Below, in pieces: positions 1-10,265 of a stretch of DNA of 64,000 nt. Position numbers and translations under genes: made by a program. The notes beneath the pieces are model-generated. The model made no database searches, was not told where the DNA came from, and was given only the letters and a program-made list of their open reading frames with translations. The stretch's first letter is position 1, and each line of letters opens with the position of its first letter. Location: NCBI GenBank assembly GCA_947396885.1, contig OX377201.1:27195923-27259922 (forward strand), read 5' to 3'. The stretch comes from Heligmosomoides polygyrus polygyrus (Eukaryota; Nematoda; Chromadorea; Rhabditida; Heligmosomidae).

Positions 1-311
1 TTAGCAGAATATAACTAATGGTGTTCCCAACAAGGACGACTTCTGTCTCCAAAAACCTCTCACCAATACTTCTGCAATCACTTAATAGATATGAATACGT
101 GCAGAAAGGGTATGGACAACTTGTCAGACGCATCGTAAGTCACAACACTCCTCATAACTGGTAGCAAGATTACAAATACTAGTTAGAATTTCGTAACAGA
201 TAACTCAGAGTAGCTTTTAATGCAGTGATAAATATGATGTATGGCTGATGGACAGTGTACAAAGTCAGCGCTTTGTTCTTTTCAAAAGTGATCGGCGCTT
301 ACTTATCGTCA
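1..311. other. No recognisable feature
   Basis: I see no exon-like segment, structured repeat or transposon similarity in this stretch. Confidence 0.4.
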
Positions 312-1680
312 GAAAGGAATGGGTCTGACAAGGGAACGGTCTGAAGCGCATGCCTGAACGGGGGAGCGACTCATAGAGGAAGAAGAACCCCACCCCTCAA
401 TTAGTATGAAGTGTTTATTTTTTGCCAAGTCGTTAAACTCAAGGAGTAAGGGAACCTTGAAGTTACAACGGAATACAGCGCATCACGAGTTTGGGGGTCT
501 TGTGCGCCCGCTATCCCTACCGGCAAGCGGCTCGGAGCGCAGTGGTAGTGTGGTTGCCTCGTGCGAGGAATGTTGGGGTTTTGGTTCCTCTGCGCTGCTT
601 TTTTGCATTTCAACTGACTGGTTGAGATTTGGGGGATTCTGACGCCTATGCCATTTTGAGACGTTTCCTGCACATTCTCCAGCTGTACGCTATGCTATTC
701 AACCTTTCTTGCGACTTGTTTATTACTGACCGGTTTTCTAACCACAAGACAATGAGAAAGCTATTCAACGTAATGATGTACAAACGCTCAGCACCAGTGA
801 TGGACAAGCACAAAGTGCATGAAACAGAAGCACTGGTCACAATGCGGACTGCATTTAAAACTTACAGGCTTCTCACAGTTTGCTTCCCTTCATGGACCAA
901 CGATATCGGGAAAAATCATCCTGCTCTGGTTTTCAAAGAGACCAGGATGTGACGTCGTATAACCAGCTTTGAACCAGGCATAAGCATCCAGATTTTCCAC
1001 GCGAAGATGGCACATGATTCGGTACACCAGCGACACGACCTTCAATGTCATTATAACAAATCCATTCTCCATCAGCTACCCGCAGCTTCGATGCTTACCT
1101 TCAAGATGTTGTCCCTTTTTTGCAGGTCTCTTCCTCCATTGTTATGAGCACACAACCGAAATCCAATTGAAGGCATACTCTTTCCTCCGAAACAAGAGCC
1201 CACTGCTTGCTTGCCTGTCCACGTCCATCGGTCCATCCTGAGGATCCCATTCTTATTCTTGTTTCCAGCTGTTCACCACTTCCAGCTGTTCGTTTTCGTC
1301 AATTTCAAGTTGGCGTGCTTCGAAGTCCTTGAGTATGCTGGCCAGCTTGATTTCTTCCCTCGAAAGATCTTTGTCTAAAGGTGGTCCACACTTCAGCGTG
1401 AGCAGGTGGATCACCACTCGAGCATCGGCGGACATTGTTGGTGATAGGTTTTAGAAAACCTCCAGCAGTCCTCTGATTTCCAGATGACAGGGAAAGATCA
1501 GGGAAAGAGTGTATCGATGCCGTTTAAGTTAATTTGCGGGATCACACACCTCGTTTCTCATTTCAACAACTTCCGACGTCACATCTTGGTCTCTTTTGAA
1601 AATCCTTCCCTTGTGAGTGACCTAATCGGATGTGGTTCTGGTGCCTTCTACAACCCTATTCATTCTATTTTTTCATAGAT
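312..1680. repeat. Dispersed composite repeat, copy 1
   Basis: Bases about 325-960 match 54279-54850 in order and orientation. Shared landmarks are the opening near GGGGGAGCGA, the block CCCCTCAATTAGTAT, a tRNA-like block near 520-600 and the block ending near AGACCAGGATGTGA. Beyond about 960 the copy is rearranged: 1000-1580 matches the reverse complement of roughly 54880-55330. The element has no assigned class. It is flanked in its second copy by long inverted arms, which suggests a DNA transposon or fold-back unit. No right-hand arm is visible here. Confidence 0.65.
1100..1435 (-). pseudogene. Repeat-borne ORF remnant (unassigned)
   Basis: An ATG at 1435 opens a 60-codon frame rich in Lys and Glu. 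A stop follows, and related sequence continues in other frames to a possible splice donor (GTAAGC) near 1098. The same stretch recurs on the + strand at about 54985-55400, also with frame breaks. There it runs on into a short CPYC..C..H zinc-ribbon-like tail that this copy lacks. The shared text, such as FR.KE..LQLDF, implies a common coding ancestor carried by the repeat. I do not recognise the family. Function unknown; both copies are probably dead. Confidence 0.4.
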
Positions 1681-1725
1681 AGATAATTTCATTTAAGATC
1701 TTGAGCTCAATCAGTTAGTCCTGTG

Positions 1726-1728
1726 TAT

Positions 1729-1759
<31 letters not shown>

Positions 1760-1760
1760 T
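1726..1760 (+). repeat. (ATTT)n microsatellite
   Basis: About nine uninterrupted ATTT units. CR1-like LINE tails in this window end in AAAT/AAATA repeats, so this may be the tail of a lost - strand insertion (inference). Confidence 0.8.
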
Positions 1761-1983
1761 TCATCTATTTATGCCAAGAATTGGTGGCAAGCATCTCCTT
1801 ATATTGACAGGTAGGTGCCGAATATTCCATAGAAAATTGCCAGAAACACTCTTTGATTGAGTAGACGAGTATGGATTGTGCTATGTGAATTTTTTAAAAG
1901 TTGCACCCGATTTGAAAGTTTTTTGCGCATACCATTCTAATTTTCAACAGTCACCTTAATTCGCAGGCGACAATAATGAACAT
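1761..1983. other. AT-rich spacer
   Basis: No coding or repeat signal seen between the microsatellite and the LTR element. Confidence 0.4.
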
Positions 1984-2387
1984 TGTAGTGGACCGAAAGT
2001 CTAAGGACTGACGATATCGACCGTTACAGCGGATACTCCAGCAACGAGAACACAGGAGAACAAAGAGGTTTTATCGGCAACGTACACAATATAAGAAAAC
2101 AGGAAACAATCAAAGAATCGATCCACCACAGCGGTGGAGTCTACATACGACGACGAGACTCGAATGAAGGCCGTAGGCCCAAGATTCTGAGAGAGGCGCC
2201 AAACTGATCAAAGGGCGCAGAGCAGACGGCGGGTCTGCTCTGCGTCCTTTGATTAGTTTTCTTAACCTAAACGAAACGTCATCCAAAATGAGATTCGTGA
2301 TTGGATCAGATCTCATCCTTCGGGCAGCCTTTCTTCTCGCCTAGCATGCTCTCCGCTTGAGCGGTGGCCTGCCGTCTGCTCCCGACA
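1984..2387 (-). repeat. 3' LTR of the Gypsy element
   Basis: 404 bp with TG..CA ends, nearly identical to 8765-9160 over most of its length. It differs sharply in one block (2234-2262), where it carries a hairpin that the other LTR lacks. The last codons of the polyprotein lie inside it. Confidence 0.95.
2205..2255. repeat. Hairpin present only in the 3' LTR
   Basis: Arms of about 23 bp (TGATCAAAGGGCGCAGAGC and its complement, two mismatches) surround a short GGCGG-type loop. The 5' LTR has the left arm, but the right arm is replaced by unrelated sequence (GGGTCCCTGGAGCTG). Confidence 0.8.
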
Positions 2388-3706
2388 CGCCCCCCCCCCC
2401 GTCCATTAGTCGGTGGCCTCACCGACCGATCTAACTCAGGGAGGTCGAACTTTCCGGCTCTCTTACGTATCACAGCATACAACAATTTTGCAGCACCTAC
2501 ACCAGGATAAGCACCATAATACTGAGCACATCCTTCCGGACTATCCGCTTCCACAAACACTTTACCATCTCTCACAAAATTGCTCGCAGTTACAACAACA
2601 TGATTTTCATCGCCGAAACCTAGGAAAATACTATCTAATGTTTCCCAGAGCTGCCTCATCGTCTTCAATTTAGTCTCCTTTGGCTCTGTAATCGACAGCC
2701 ACGCGGATACGAGACGTCCACCCTCTTCTAGGTGGTTCTTGACCAAATCCACGATTTCTTTCATTACTTGCACCTGCGCCATGTTCTCGATCGGCCACAC
2801 GATTATCCAAATTCCATACGACTTCCAACCGGCCAGAGCATCGCGAAGTCCCGCATACGTCGTTACCGCCTTCGTGATGAGGCTTCCGCGTGGTCCATCT
2901 TTTTCAAGCAACCAGGCGGTTTCCGGACCCGCAAATCCAATGGGACCTTGTTTCACCTTCCTTGCGGCTTGCGACTCTTCCTTGAGGTCCTGCTTTAGCT
3001 TTTCGAAAGCCACGCGATAGAACTCCGTTATACTGTTTTCATCAATCGCTGGATGCGCTGCTATCCTCCTGGTGGCGCACAAAAATTCGGTCCAATCTGT
3101 GCAAGCGTTGTAGGCAAGTCTAAGAATTTCACATAGTGCTGCTGCGTCGAGCACTACCACGCCTTCCTTCACGTACTGGATCTTCTGCGGCACTGATATG
3201 TCGGTCCGGACGAAGATGGAGGCCGTCTTCCATGCACTCCACAGGTCACGGAACGGCCTTCTTCCATAGGCGCCGGGGAACGATATCCCCTGTATATCTG
3301 ACAGCGTTAGCTTCTCGAAACAGTCGTCCTCGCATGCGTATTGGAGGTGTATTCTGTCCGTCCTTGCTTTGATCGTGACAGCACTGAAACAGTCACTATC
3401 AATTTTACAAACCTTCACTTTTGGCCTTCTGCCCTTCCTGCCTCTCGCATGCTTAGCATCCACTCTTTCGTCCGATATAGTGGGAGGGACCACACGCAAC
3501 ATATCGAACTGCACTCTGATAAGTTCGCTGTTTTCCCCAATTCTTGCAACTAGTACCGAATTTCCACTCACCTCTATTACTCTGAATGGACCCGACCACT
3601 CACATACCAATTTAGTGTGCGAACTTCTAGCTTTCTCATTAGGAGACATCACGTACACCCTGTCCCCTATCGTAGGGTACACTTTCTTCTCCACGCCATT
3701 CTCCAT
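2306..3706 (-). CDS. Integrase C-terminus plus long unassigned polyprotein domain
   Basis: A 466-codon open frame, the longest intact frame of the element. Its first ~80 residues resemble the SH3-like C-terminal part of a Gypsy integrase (GDRVYV..., VCEWSGPFRVIEV). A basic linker (RGRKGRRPKVKV) follows. The remaining ~350 residues have no domain I can name. They contain alternating hydrophobic strands and helices, for example WIIVWPIENMAQ followed by a helix and GGRLVSAW, and VVVTASNFVRDG followed by QYYGAYPGVG. This could be a Rossmann-like or hydrolase-like fold, but that is only an impression. The last ~27 residues are encoded by the polypurine tract and the 3' LTR. It sits in a different frame from the integrase core upstream, so a frameshift separates them. 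It may be a lineage-specific accessory domain of nematode Gypsy elements. Confidence 0.75.
   Translation of the reverse strand: MENGVEKKVYPTIGDRVYVMSPNEKARSSHTKLVCEWSGPFRVIEVSGNSVLVARIGENSELIRVQFDMLRVVPPTISDERVDAKHARGRKGRRPKVKVCKIDSDCFSAVTIKARTDRIHLQYACEDDCFEKLTLSDIQGISFPGAYGRRPFRDLWSAWKTASIFVRTDISVPQKIQYVKEGVVVLDAAALCEILRLAYNACTDWTEFLCATRRIAAHPAIDENSITEFYRVAFEKLKQDLKEESQAARKVKQGPIGFAGPETAWLLEKDGPRGSLITKAVTTYAGLRDALAGWKSYGIWIIVWPIENMAQVQVMKEIVDLVKNHLEEGGRLVSAWLSITEPKETKLKTMRQLWETLDSIFLGFGDENHVVVTASNFVRDGKVFVEADSPEGCAQYYGAYPGVGAAKLLYAVIRKRAGKFDLPELDRSVRPPTNGRGGGRVGSRRQATAQAESMLGEKKGCPKDEI
2388..2401 (-). other. Polypurine tract
   Basis: On the - strand, eleven consecutive G followed by CG directly abut the 3' LTR, the expected place for plus-strand priming. 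The run is also translated as Gly/Arg codons of the polyprotein. Confidence 0.8.
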
Positions 3707-4694
3707 ATCATACCTTCTTTCATTTGCTCTCGTGCTCTCTCATTGTAGCCCTTCACTCTCTCATGCACTTCCGCCACGGCCTGTAATATCTCCTTTTTAT
3801 AATCTTCCAGCCCCTTGTCCATGGTATACCAGGTTACTCCCGCATTCGGCACGATATCCGAAGGAAAAACTGGATCGATACCATGTAACAAGAAATACGG
3901 TCTTTCTCCCTCGCACTGTGCGGCACCATGTTGTATGCCATCATACAAAACGGAAGCCGTGAATCCCATTCAGTCGGTATTACCGTGGACTTCCGCAGCA
4001 TCGCTACTATCGTACCATTCAATCTTTCAGTAATGCCGTTCTCCCTCGGGTTATACCCTTTGGTCGCCACCTGGACTATCTTCGTTATTTTGGTGATTTC
4101 CTCAATCACTCGATTGACAAACTCGCTCCCTCTATCAGACAGAATCGAGGTAGGCCATCGACACCCGTCTGCTATCCACTTCACGAACAACGTACGAGCT
4201 ACTGTCTCCGCCAACTTATCAGGTACCGGATAAGCTGCAGCAAATTTTGTGGAATGGTCTATGACAGTAACTGCGTAGCGGTTGCCTTTCGATGTAAACC
4301 CTAATTCCAAAATATCTACACCCACTACCTCATAGGGTCTCGACGTCACGATTGGTTTCAACGGAGGTACTAGCATCTCGCGTGGATTATGGACAAAGCA
4401 CTGTTGGCACTGCTTTACCCATTTGAACACATCCTGTGCCATTCCTGGCCAGTACACTTCTCGTCTGAGCCTGTTGAACATCTTGTGCCCACTGAAATGG
4501 CCGGTGAACAGGACACTATGCGCCTCTTCGAACAACTTATATCTGAACTCTTTCGGAACAACCCATACCGCTCGTCCGTCTTCTAAATATATCTTCAACT
4601 CTCCCTCATCTATAACAAAGTCCGACGTTCTCAGCAGCCGCTTTTCTCCTGGCAACCTTACTATTTCATCTGCGTTTTCTTCTACGGCTCTCAC
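3667..4694 (-). pseudogene. Ty3/Gypsy integrase core
   Basis: The frame opening at 4694 contains the zinc-binding H..H..C-x2-C region (HSVLFTGHFSGH, then CQQC). It then has the three catalytic acids, in VGVDILE, LSDRGSEF and RENGITE, the D,D-35-E pattern of retroviral-type integrases that join cDNA ends to host DNA. After the catalytic Glu the reading frame shifts near 3850-3969 and again near 3700 before the C-terminal domain. The catalytic residues survive but the protein is broken. Confidence 0.9.
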
Positions 4695-4720
4695 AATATC
4701 TCGGAAGTGGTCATCTTTTC

Positions 4721-5140
4721 TTAGTGCTCCTGGCCACTTAGCTCTTCTTTAACGTTCACCGAATTCACTACCGCTTTATGAATTCCATCCAAGGACTCTG
4801 TCATCGAACTCGTAGCCGGAATCCCTCTACATAACGCATCCGCTACTCCATTCGCACGTCCTTTCACATACCTAATCTCAAGGCTGTATCTTTGTAGCTC
4901 TAACGACCACCTGAGCACTCTTGCCAACACATTAGCACGCTGAAAAAGAGCTACCAGGGGCTGATGGTCCGCCATGATGACCGTTTGAACGCCATATATG
5001 AACAAGCGTAACCTTCTGACTGCAAATACCACGGCTAACGCTTCTAAGTCAGTAACGTGGTACCTCCTTTCGGCCTTACTTAAGCTCTTCGAGGCGAAGA
5101 AGATCGGGTGCACATGTTTGTCCTCCTCTTCCTGTGACAA
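4721..5140 (-). pseudogene. RNase H domain of the Gypsy element
   Basis: Shows the RT-linked RNase H pattern: HPIFFASKSLSKAERRY, then LEALAVVFAVRRLRLFIYG, then MADHQPLVAL, and further on GRANGVADALCR. In life this removes RNA from the RNA/DNA hybrid during reverse transcription. It lies between RT and integrase as in Ty3/Gypsy elements. It is in a different frame from both neighbours. Confidence 0.9.
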
Positions 5141-5462
5141 AACTGCGCCCAGACCCTCCGTAGACGCATCCGTACGAATGTAGAACGGCCTCTCTCCTCT
5201 CCCCCTCGATGTCAGGCTGTTTAAGGACAGGAGCGTTTGTTATCATTTCCTTCATCCTCCTGAATGCTTCCTCGTGTTCCTCCTTCCACGTCCACTTTGC
5301 CTTAGCTGATGTCAGATCCTAAAGGCAATTTTCGAGAAGCCCAAACAAAAATTCCTGTAGAAGGACGCCATCCCCAAAAACGTCCTCAACTCCTTCACGT
5401 TTCTCGGCGCCGGGTACTCCTTTATCACTCAAATCTTCTTGGGGTCCATATGTACACCTTGG

Positions 5463-6182
5463 CTATCTATTACATGCCCCAGAAAGGAGACTTTTGATTT
5501 CAATAGGTGACACTTCTGTGCTTTTAAGCGCAAGCCAGCCTTTTGCATCCCTGCAAGCACTTGCGCGAGCAGTCCGATGTGCCTTTCCTCTGAGTCGGTA
5601 CATATCATGCATCATCGATGTAACAAAATACCTCCCCCCTTTTAGATCCTTTAGCACCGCGTCCATCATTCTTTGGAAGACGGCCGGACTCGCGCTCAGT
5701 CCGAACGGAGTCACCCGAAAATGGAACAGCCCTTCCGGCGTGATGAAGGCGGTTTTCTCCTTATCTCCTTCTGCTAGGTGTGCTTGCCAATACCCGCTAC
5801 ACAAGTCTAATGTTGATAACCAGCGTTTCCCTGCTAGACTTTGCAAAACTGACTCAATGTTCGGTAACGGATGCGCGTCTAGCTTAATGTTCTTGTTCAG
5901 TTCTCTGTAATCAATACATAACCTTAGGGCACCGTCCTTTTTCTCCAGTAACACTATCGCAAATGCCCAGTCGGACTTACTCGGCTCTATCACTCTTCTC
6001 TCTATCAAGTCTGCTAGCAGCTCCTTCAGCTTGGGTCTCACCCCTAACGGAACCGGTCGAGCCTTCATTCTGATAGGAGGAATATCGCCTGTTTCTATCT
6101 TCATTTCCACAAGGTCGGTCTGTGATAGCTCGCTATCCGATACTGCGAACGCCTGGGCGTGACGCTCCACTAGTCTTCTCAC
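5463..6182 (-). pseudogene. Reverse transcriptase domain of the Gypsy element
   Basis: Typical Ty3/Gypsy RT blocks appear in order: VIEPSKSDWAFAIVLLEKKDG, LRLCIDYRELNK, STLDLCSGYWQ, TAFITPEGLFHFRVTPFGLS and PAVFQRMMDAVL. The catalytic YIDD box is present at 5611-5622 but in a shifted frame and is followed at once by a stop, so the domain is frameshifted exactly at its active site. Between 5463 and 5140 the connection region is further broken. Confidence 0.92.
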
Positions 6183-6276
6183 CTTTCCCTCTATAGCACC
6201 TCTTTCCGTATTCCTTCCAAGTAGCTCGCATAGCTTGTCTATTCTCTCACTTCCCTTCGGTACCTCCTCGTTTCCA

Positions 6277-6915
6277 TTAGAAAAGGATTATATCTTCCCA
6301 ACGGTCATGCCATTTGTCAGTACCCCAATAGCCGACATCCTCGCCCTCCTTCAATAGTACTGGCTTACCATTATCGTTAAACACAGGGACTTCTATGCGC
6401 TGACCCTTAATGGCGTAGACTCCGGGTTCTATTCCTCGTTTCAAAGGCCAAATAACTCTTTCGGCCACTTCTCCCAAATCCCCTTCACAACGGACCTGCA
6501 CTGTTTGCATACCTCCAGGTGGAATATACGCTCTCTTCATTACAGCCACTCTGTTATTTGGTCCTTCCTCCGTGCCCTCTTCACTGACACCTCTACTCCT
6601 AATCGTCTCAATGCATTCGTTCCTATTATCAGCTCTTCCTGTTTAGATACACTGATGTGGAACGCTACTGGGCTGGCTCCACCTCCCCCCCTCCAACTCA
6701 ACATCCAAATACACCGCTCCAAAGAAATCCATTCGATTACCTGAGGCGTCGTGCACGGACGTAAGCTTCGACTTATCGAGAAACTTAAAGAAATCGATAT
6801 CGTATCCCTTATCCTTCGCTCTCACCAACACCTCCACAGGGACAATGCTTATCATAGAACCAGTATCCAACAGTGCCTCGATTGTTCTTTCCAACATCTT
6901 TGCTGATGCCGACAT
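6277..6915 (-). pseudogene. Aspartic protease region of the Gypsy element
   Basis: ALLDTGSMISIVP (DTGS at 6856-6867) is the retropepsin active-site motif; a later LIIGTNALRRLG matches the ..IIG.D.L... strand typical of retropepsins. The region runs through three frames (6915-6643, 6722-6540, 6549-6277), so at least two frameshifts interrupt it. It would have released the mature Gag and Pol proteins. Confidence 0.85.
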
Positions 6916-7019
6916 CCTATTAATTCATCAAGAGAGCTGTCCCTCTTACCGCGAACCCCTAAGCTGCACACCTTTTCAATAATATCTGCAAGAGACTCAG
7001 CTTCCTTCTTTGGCTGTGT

Positions 7020-7460
7020 TCAGGGGTCTCCCACTATCTGGTTAACTCTGGCCAACTGCTGGGAACACTCACGACCAATGTGTCCGTACTTGGCACAGTT
7101 GTAGCACTTACGATTCATATTGCTTATTGCCCCGCTTCTCGGACGCTCCACTTCATTCTGCCCATTCGGCACACTCCTCTCCCTTACGCTCGACTCCGAC
7201 TCCCTTGCACCTCTAATCGTGGAGCCACCACTAGCACTTGCATGTGTGGTCCTAATCGAACGCGACGGTGTCTCACCTAAGCCTCCGCTTCTGCCATCCT
7301 TATCCTCTTGGTACCACGACGCTCTATTCTTCCAGGTGACACTGCTACCCTTCCTATGGTGCGCCCCTACCATCCTCCTGGATTGTTTTATACTCATCGC
7401 CAGGTGCTTCTCCTCTTGATACACTTTCTTCGGTTCCATCCTATGCACCGCCGCTACGAG
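7020..7460 (-). pseudogene. Nucleocapsid part of gag (zinc knuckle)
   Basis: A basic, Ser/Arg-rich stretch ends in a canonical C-x2-C-x4-H-x4-C zinc knuckle (CYNCAKYGHIGREC) near 7064-7108, the RNA-packaging motif of retroelement Gag. It is in the same frame as the capsid-like part but separated by an in-frame TAG at about 7458. Confidence 0.9.
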
Positions 7461-8497
7461 CTAGCAATGCTCCGGCCAACTACAAAGATTATCTAGCAAG
7501 ATCTGCGCGTATTCCAGCGACCGATCTTCCGCTGAGCATCCGGGGTTAGCCTGTCTCCCCAATTTTTCCAACACAGTGCAAAATTCAGCTACCTCCTGAT
7601 TCGGGCGCATTGTCAAGTTTCCCAACTTCGCCAGAGCTCTTAGTCTGCCTGCCGTGGAATCTTCGGCCAACAACTTGGAGATCTCGCTTACTACTGACTC
7701 GAACCCTCTTTCTTTAACTTCCCTGGGTAAGGCTATGAACATATTCTTCGCTCTCCCACTCAAGTGATCATCTACCAAAATGTCCAACGATGAGGCCTCA
7801 CAGCTTATCACCGACTCATACTTAATCTTAAATCTCCTAATAAACTCATAAAAATTTTCCTTTCTCTCTCCCTTAAACACACCCGGACTCACACAACCCA
7901 TCGACCTCAAGTATGTTACCAGCATACCTGCATTGTCCACTGCTGGTATCGTAGTCTCCGGTGTCCCCGCACGACTCCTCAAGGGTTCTGCATAACGTCG
8001 ACCAGTCAAATACGCTGATTTTGACTCTGGTCGATACAAGTCATTGGTGAGGTGATAACCCTACCTGGTCCTTCATGACTCTTCCTCGCTGCCTCACGCA
8101 GCTTCGCAACGTCCGACTTCAACTCGTCATCCCTTTCCATCGTCCTTACATAAGTCGCCCACTCCTCTGCCGTTTCAATACCTCTCTGACTCAACACAGC
8201 AACAATTCCCGCTACCAGTTCTTGCGACAACCCAGTGCTCAACTCCACACCCATTATGGACGCCTCTACAACGCGAATCGCCTCTCCTATTTCCTTCTCT
8301 ACATCAGCCCTTTTATCTTTCGCAATACGGGATTCACTTAGAATTTCCCCCACTTTTCTTCTCATTTTCCTCAACACACCTACGCACAGTCCTCTCTTTC
8401 CATCAATTCTTACCTCACCGAAGCTATTTCCCAACTGCGGCGCTCCGTCGCACTCCATTCTGTTCTCATCGTTCTCCGCGCCATTCTGAAAGCACAC
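7461..8497 (-). pseudogene. gag, matrix/capsid-like part
   Basis: Two overlapping frames (8497-8006, then 8039-7461) form one broken Gag. The second carries a retrotransposon-gag-like helix bundle: FKGERKENFYEFIRRFKIKY followed by helical segments with LSGRAKNMF and MRPNQEVAEF. The first, acidic and Lys-rich, has no recognised domain. The ATG at 8497 lies about 270 bp inside the 5' LTR boundary, a normal leader length. A frameshift near 8020 and the stop at 7458 disable it. Confidence 0.75.
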
Positions 8498-8746
8498 GTA
8501 TAAGGTTGGACCTTCTCAACAACCCTTACACGCTCACGCACGACGATCCTTCACTAAGACACACTCTTCGTACCCCTACTTTTTGGCACGACTTTCTGTC
8601 ACCCCTGCTTTACGGTGAACAGCTAAACTCCACAACAACACTGCACGAAGCGACGAAGCAGTGCCACAAAGTAGGCGAACAGGTACCAGCACTCAGCACG
8701 GCACCCCGCCTCTCCACCGGCAATCGATATCTTTCACCTATTATTT

Positions 8747-8764
8747 AGTTTAGTTCGGCCTCCA
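8747..8764 (-). other. Primer binding site
   Basis: Immediately inside the 5' LTR the - strand reads TGGAGGCCGAAC. TGG complementary to a tRNA CCA end is the expected start. I cannot name the tRNA. Confidence 0.65.
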
Positions 8765-9160
8765 TGTAGTGGACCGGAAGTCTAAGGGCTGACGATATCG
8801 ACCGTTACAGCGGATACTCCAGCAACGCGAACACAGGAGAACAAAGAGGTTTTATCGGCAACGTACACAATAAAAAAAACAGGAAACAATCAAAGAAACG
8901 ATCAAACACAGCGGTGGAGTCTACGGACGACGATGAGACTCGAATGAAGGCCGTAGGCCCAAGATTCTGAGAGAGGCGCCAAACTGATCAAAGGGCGCAG
9001 AGCAGACGGCGGGGGTCCCTGGAGCTGTTTTTGTCCTTAACCTAAACGAAACGTCATCCAAACGAGATTAGTGATTGGAGCAGATCTCATCCTTCGGGCA
9101 GCCTTTCTTCTCGCCAAGCATGCTCTCCATTGAGCGGCGGCCTGCCGTCTGCTCCCGACA
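8765..9160 (-). repeat. 5' LTR of the Gypsy element
   Basis: 396 bp partner of 1984-2387 with the same TGTAGTGG and CCCGACA ends. Confidence 0.95.
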
Positions 9161-9372
9161 ACACTCTATTTTCACGTCAACCTGAACACTTCTGAGTCCA
9201 AAATGTACAGCTTTTTAAACATCCTTCAGGTGGTTAGAATAATCTTTCCTTCAAAAAAATTTAGTATGATTTCTTTTCTACTTTTTAATTCGCCTGTTAA
9301 TTTAAAATTTAATTAATACCACAGATTAACTAATTAATTCAATTGTATAAATTTTTATCTTTGCGACAAAAA

Positions 9373-9640
9373 ATGAATTAAATTTAGTTTCAGAGCGCTT
9401 GAAGGTAGCAATCATATAGTGTATTAAAAGAGGAGGACGCGCCATCCGCTCGACGATTCGCAACGATTTTTATTTGATTGATAGCAGAAAATTTATTTGC
9501 GTCAACTAACAGAGTGGGAAATGAGTATAACAACAGAGTATAACAAGAACAGTTGCATGAAATACACATATCTTTATGTCGCTCTTTCAAGTGAGCAGAA
9601 TTAACACTATCTAGCAAATAAACATCGTGACCGTTTACTC
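9373..9640 (-). repeat. Dispersed MITE-like repeat
   Basis: Shares several blocks with 40655-40900: the block around TAAAAGA.GAG, a region that on the - strand reads M(L/I)DSVN(S/A)A, and AATAAA.ATCG.GAC.....TCGAGTGCAT-like text. In the second copy the two ends are weakly complementary. Non-autonomous DNA element by inference. Confidence 0.5.
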
Positions 9641-10252
9641 GAATGCATGGAGCGACTTATGCTTTTCTTGTGTCAAAAAAACAGTTGTGTAGCTCAAAAG
9701 CGAACTTTTGATCAATATTTTCTCAAAAAACATTTTTTATAAAATTGCAAACAATGCCTTCACTTATTGGAGCAAGAGGTTTAAAAAACGTCAAACAAAG
9801 ACGAAGCAGATTCTCCTCGAACAAGAGATGTTCTAATTATCTCAGAGTGTCTCTAATGTGAAAGAAACACGTTTTGAATTGTGAGATGTTCAGTTTGATA
9901 TCGTAAGAGTGAACTTGTTAGGTGTCCAAGTTGATTGGTTTTGGTTACTTGGTTTTAATAATTGGTTTGCATAATATGCGGGAAACTATCCAGCCTTTGC
10001 TTTTTACCTGACATGCCATCTACGTACTCATAGAAAGGTAGGAAGTGGAGTCGACGAGCTGAGTCTGGATGACCCGCACGCATTCGGTGGGCTTATCTTG
10101 CGACTGTACTTCTCAAGTCCTAGCGATGTTGCAACGTGCTCTTTTTCCTGTGTTCGCATTTGCACTGACTGCTGGAGACACCAGCTGACAAGTGAATGCA
10201 AATATTGAATGAACGGATGAACTTCTTTGTCTACCGAAGTGACGTTACCTCT

Positions 10253-10264
10253 AATCGTCTTCAG
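10253..10264 (+). promoter_or_regulatory. Candidate spliced-leader trans-splice acceptor
   Basis: The text CGTCTTCAG ends one base before the ATG at 10266. In nematodes such acceptors before the first codon receive a spliced leader; no upstream exon is needed to explain it. Confidence 0.6.
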
Positions 10265-10265
10265 G

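Larger units (their letters stand above)
1984..9160 (-). mobile_element. Ty3/Gypsy LTR retrotransposon, both LTRs, degenerate
   Basis: Two direct LTRs (1984-2387 and 8765-9160) begin TGTAGTGG and end CCCGACA on the + strand. The element is read on the - strand, so the right LTR is the 5' LTR. In order it shows a primer site, gag with a zinc knuckle, aspartic protease, RT, RNase H, integrase, a long C-terminal extension and a poly-G polypurine tract. PR-RT-RH-IN is the Ty3/Gypsy (Metaviridae) order, not Copia. Frames change at least eight times and there is an in-frame stop in gag, so it cannot encode a working polyprotein. The flanks read ACAT and ACAC, an imperfect 4-base target duplication. 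The two LTRs differ at perhaps 25 sites plus one block, which suggests an insertion that is not very recent. Confidence 0.95.
9161..10265. other. AT-rich region upstream of the PLP-enzyme gene
   Basis: Contains one dispersed repeat (9373-9640) and otherwise unremarkable AT-rich DNA. It should hold the promoter of the gene starting at 10266, but I see no clear core-promoter motif. Confidence 0.4.

Noticed and set aside
3369..3962. 197-codon + strand frame
   Set aside because: Lies antisense to the integrase and C-terminal domain frames of the Gypsy element; no domain or splice context.
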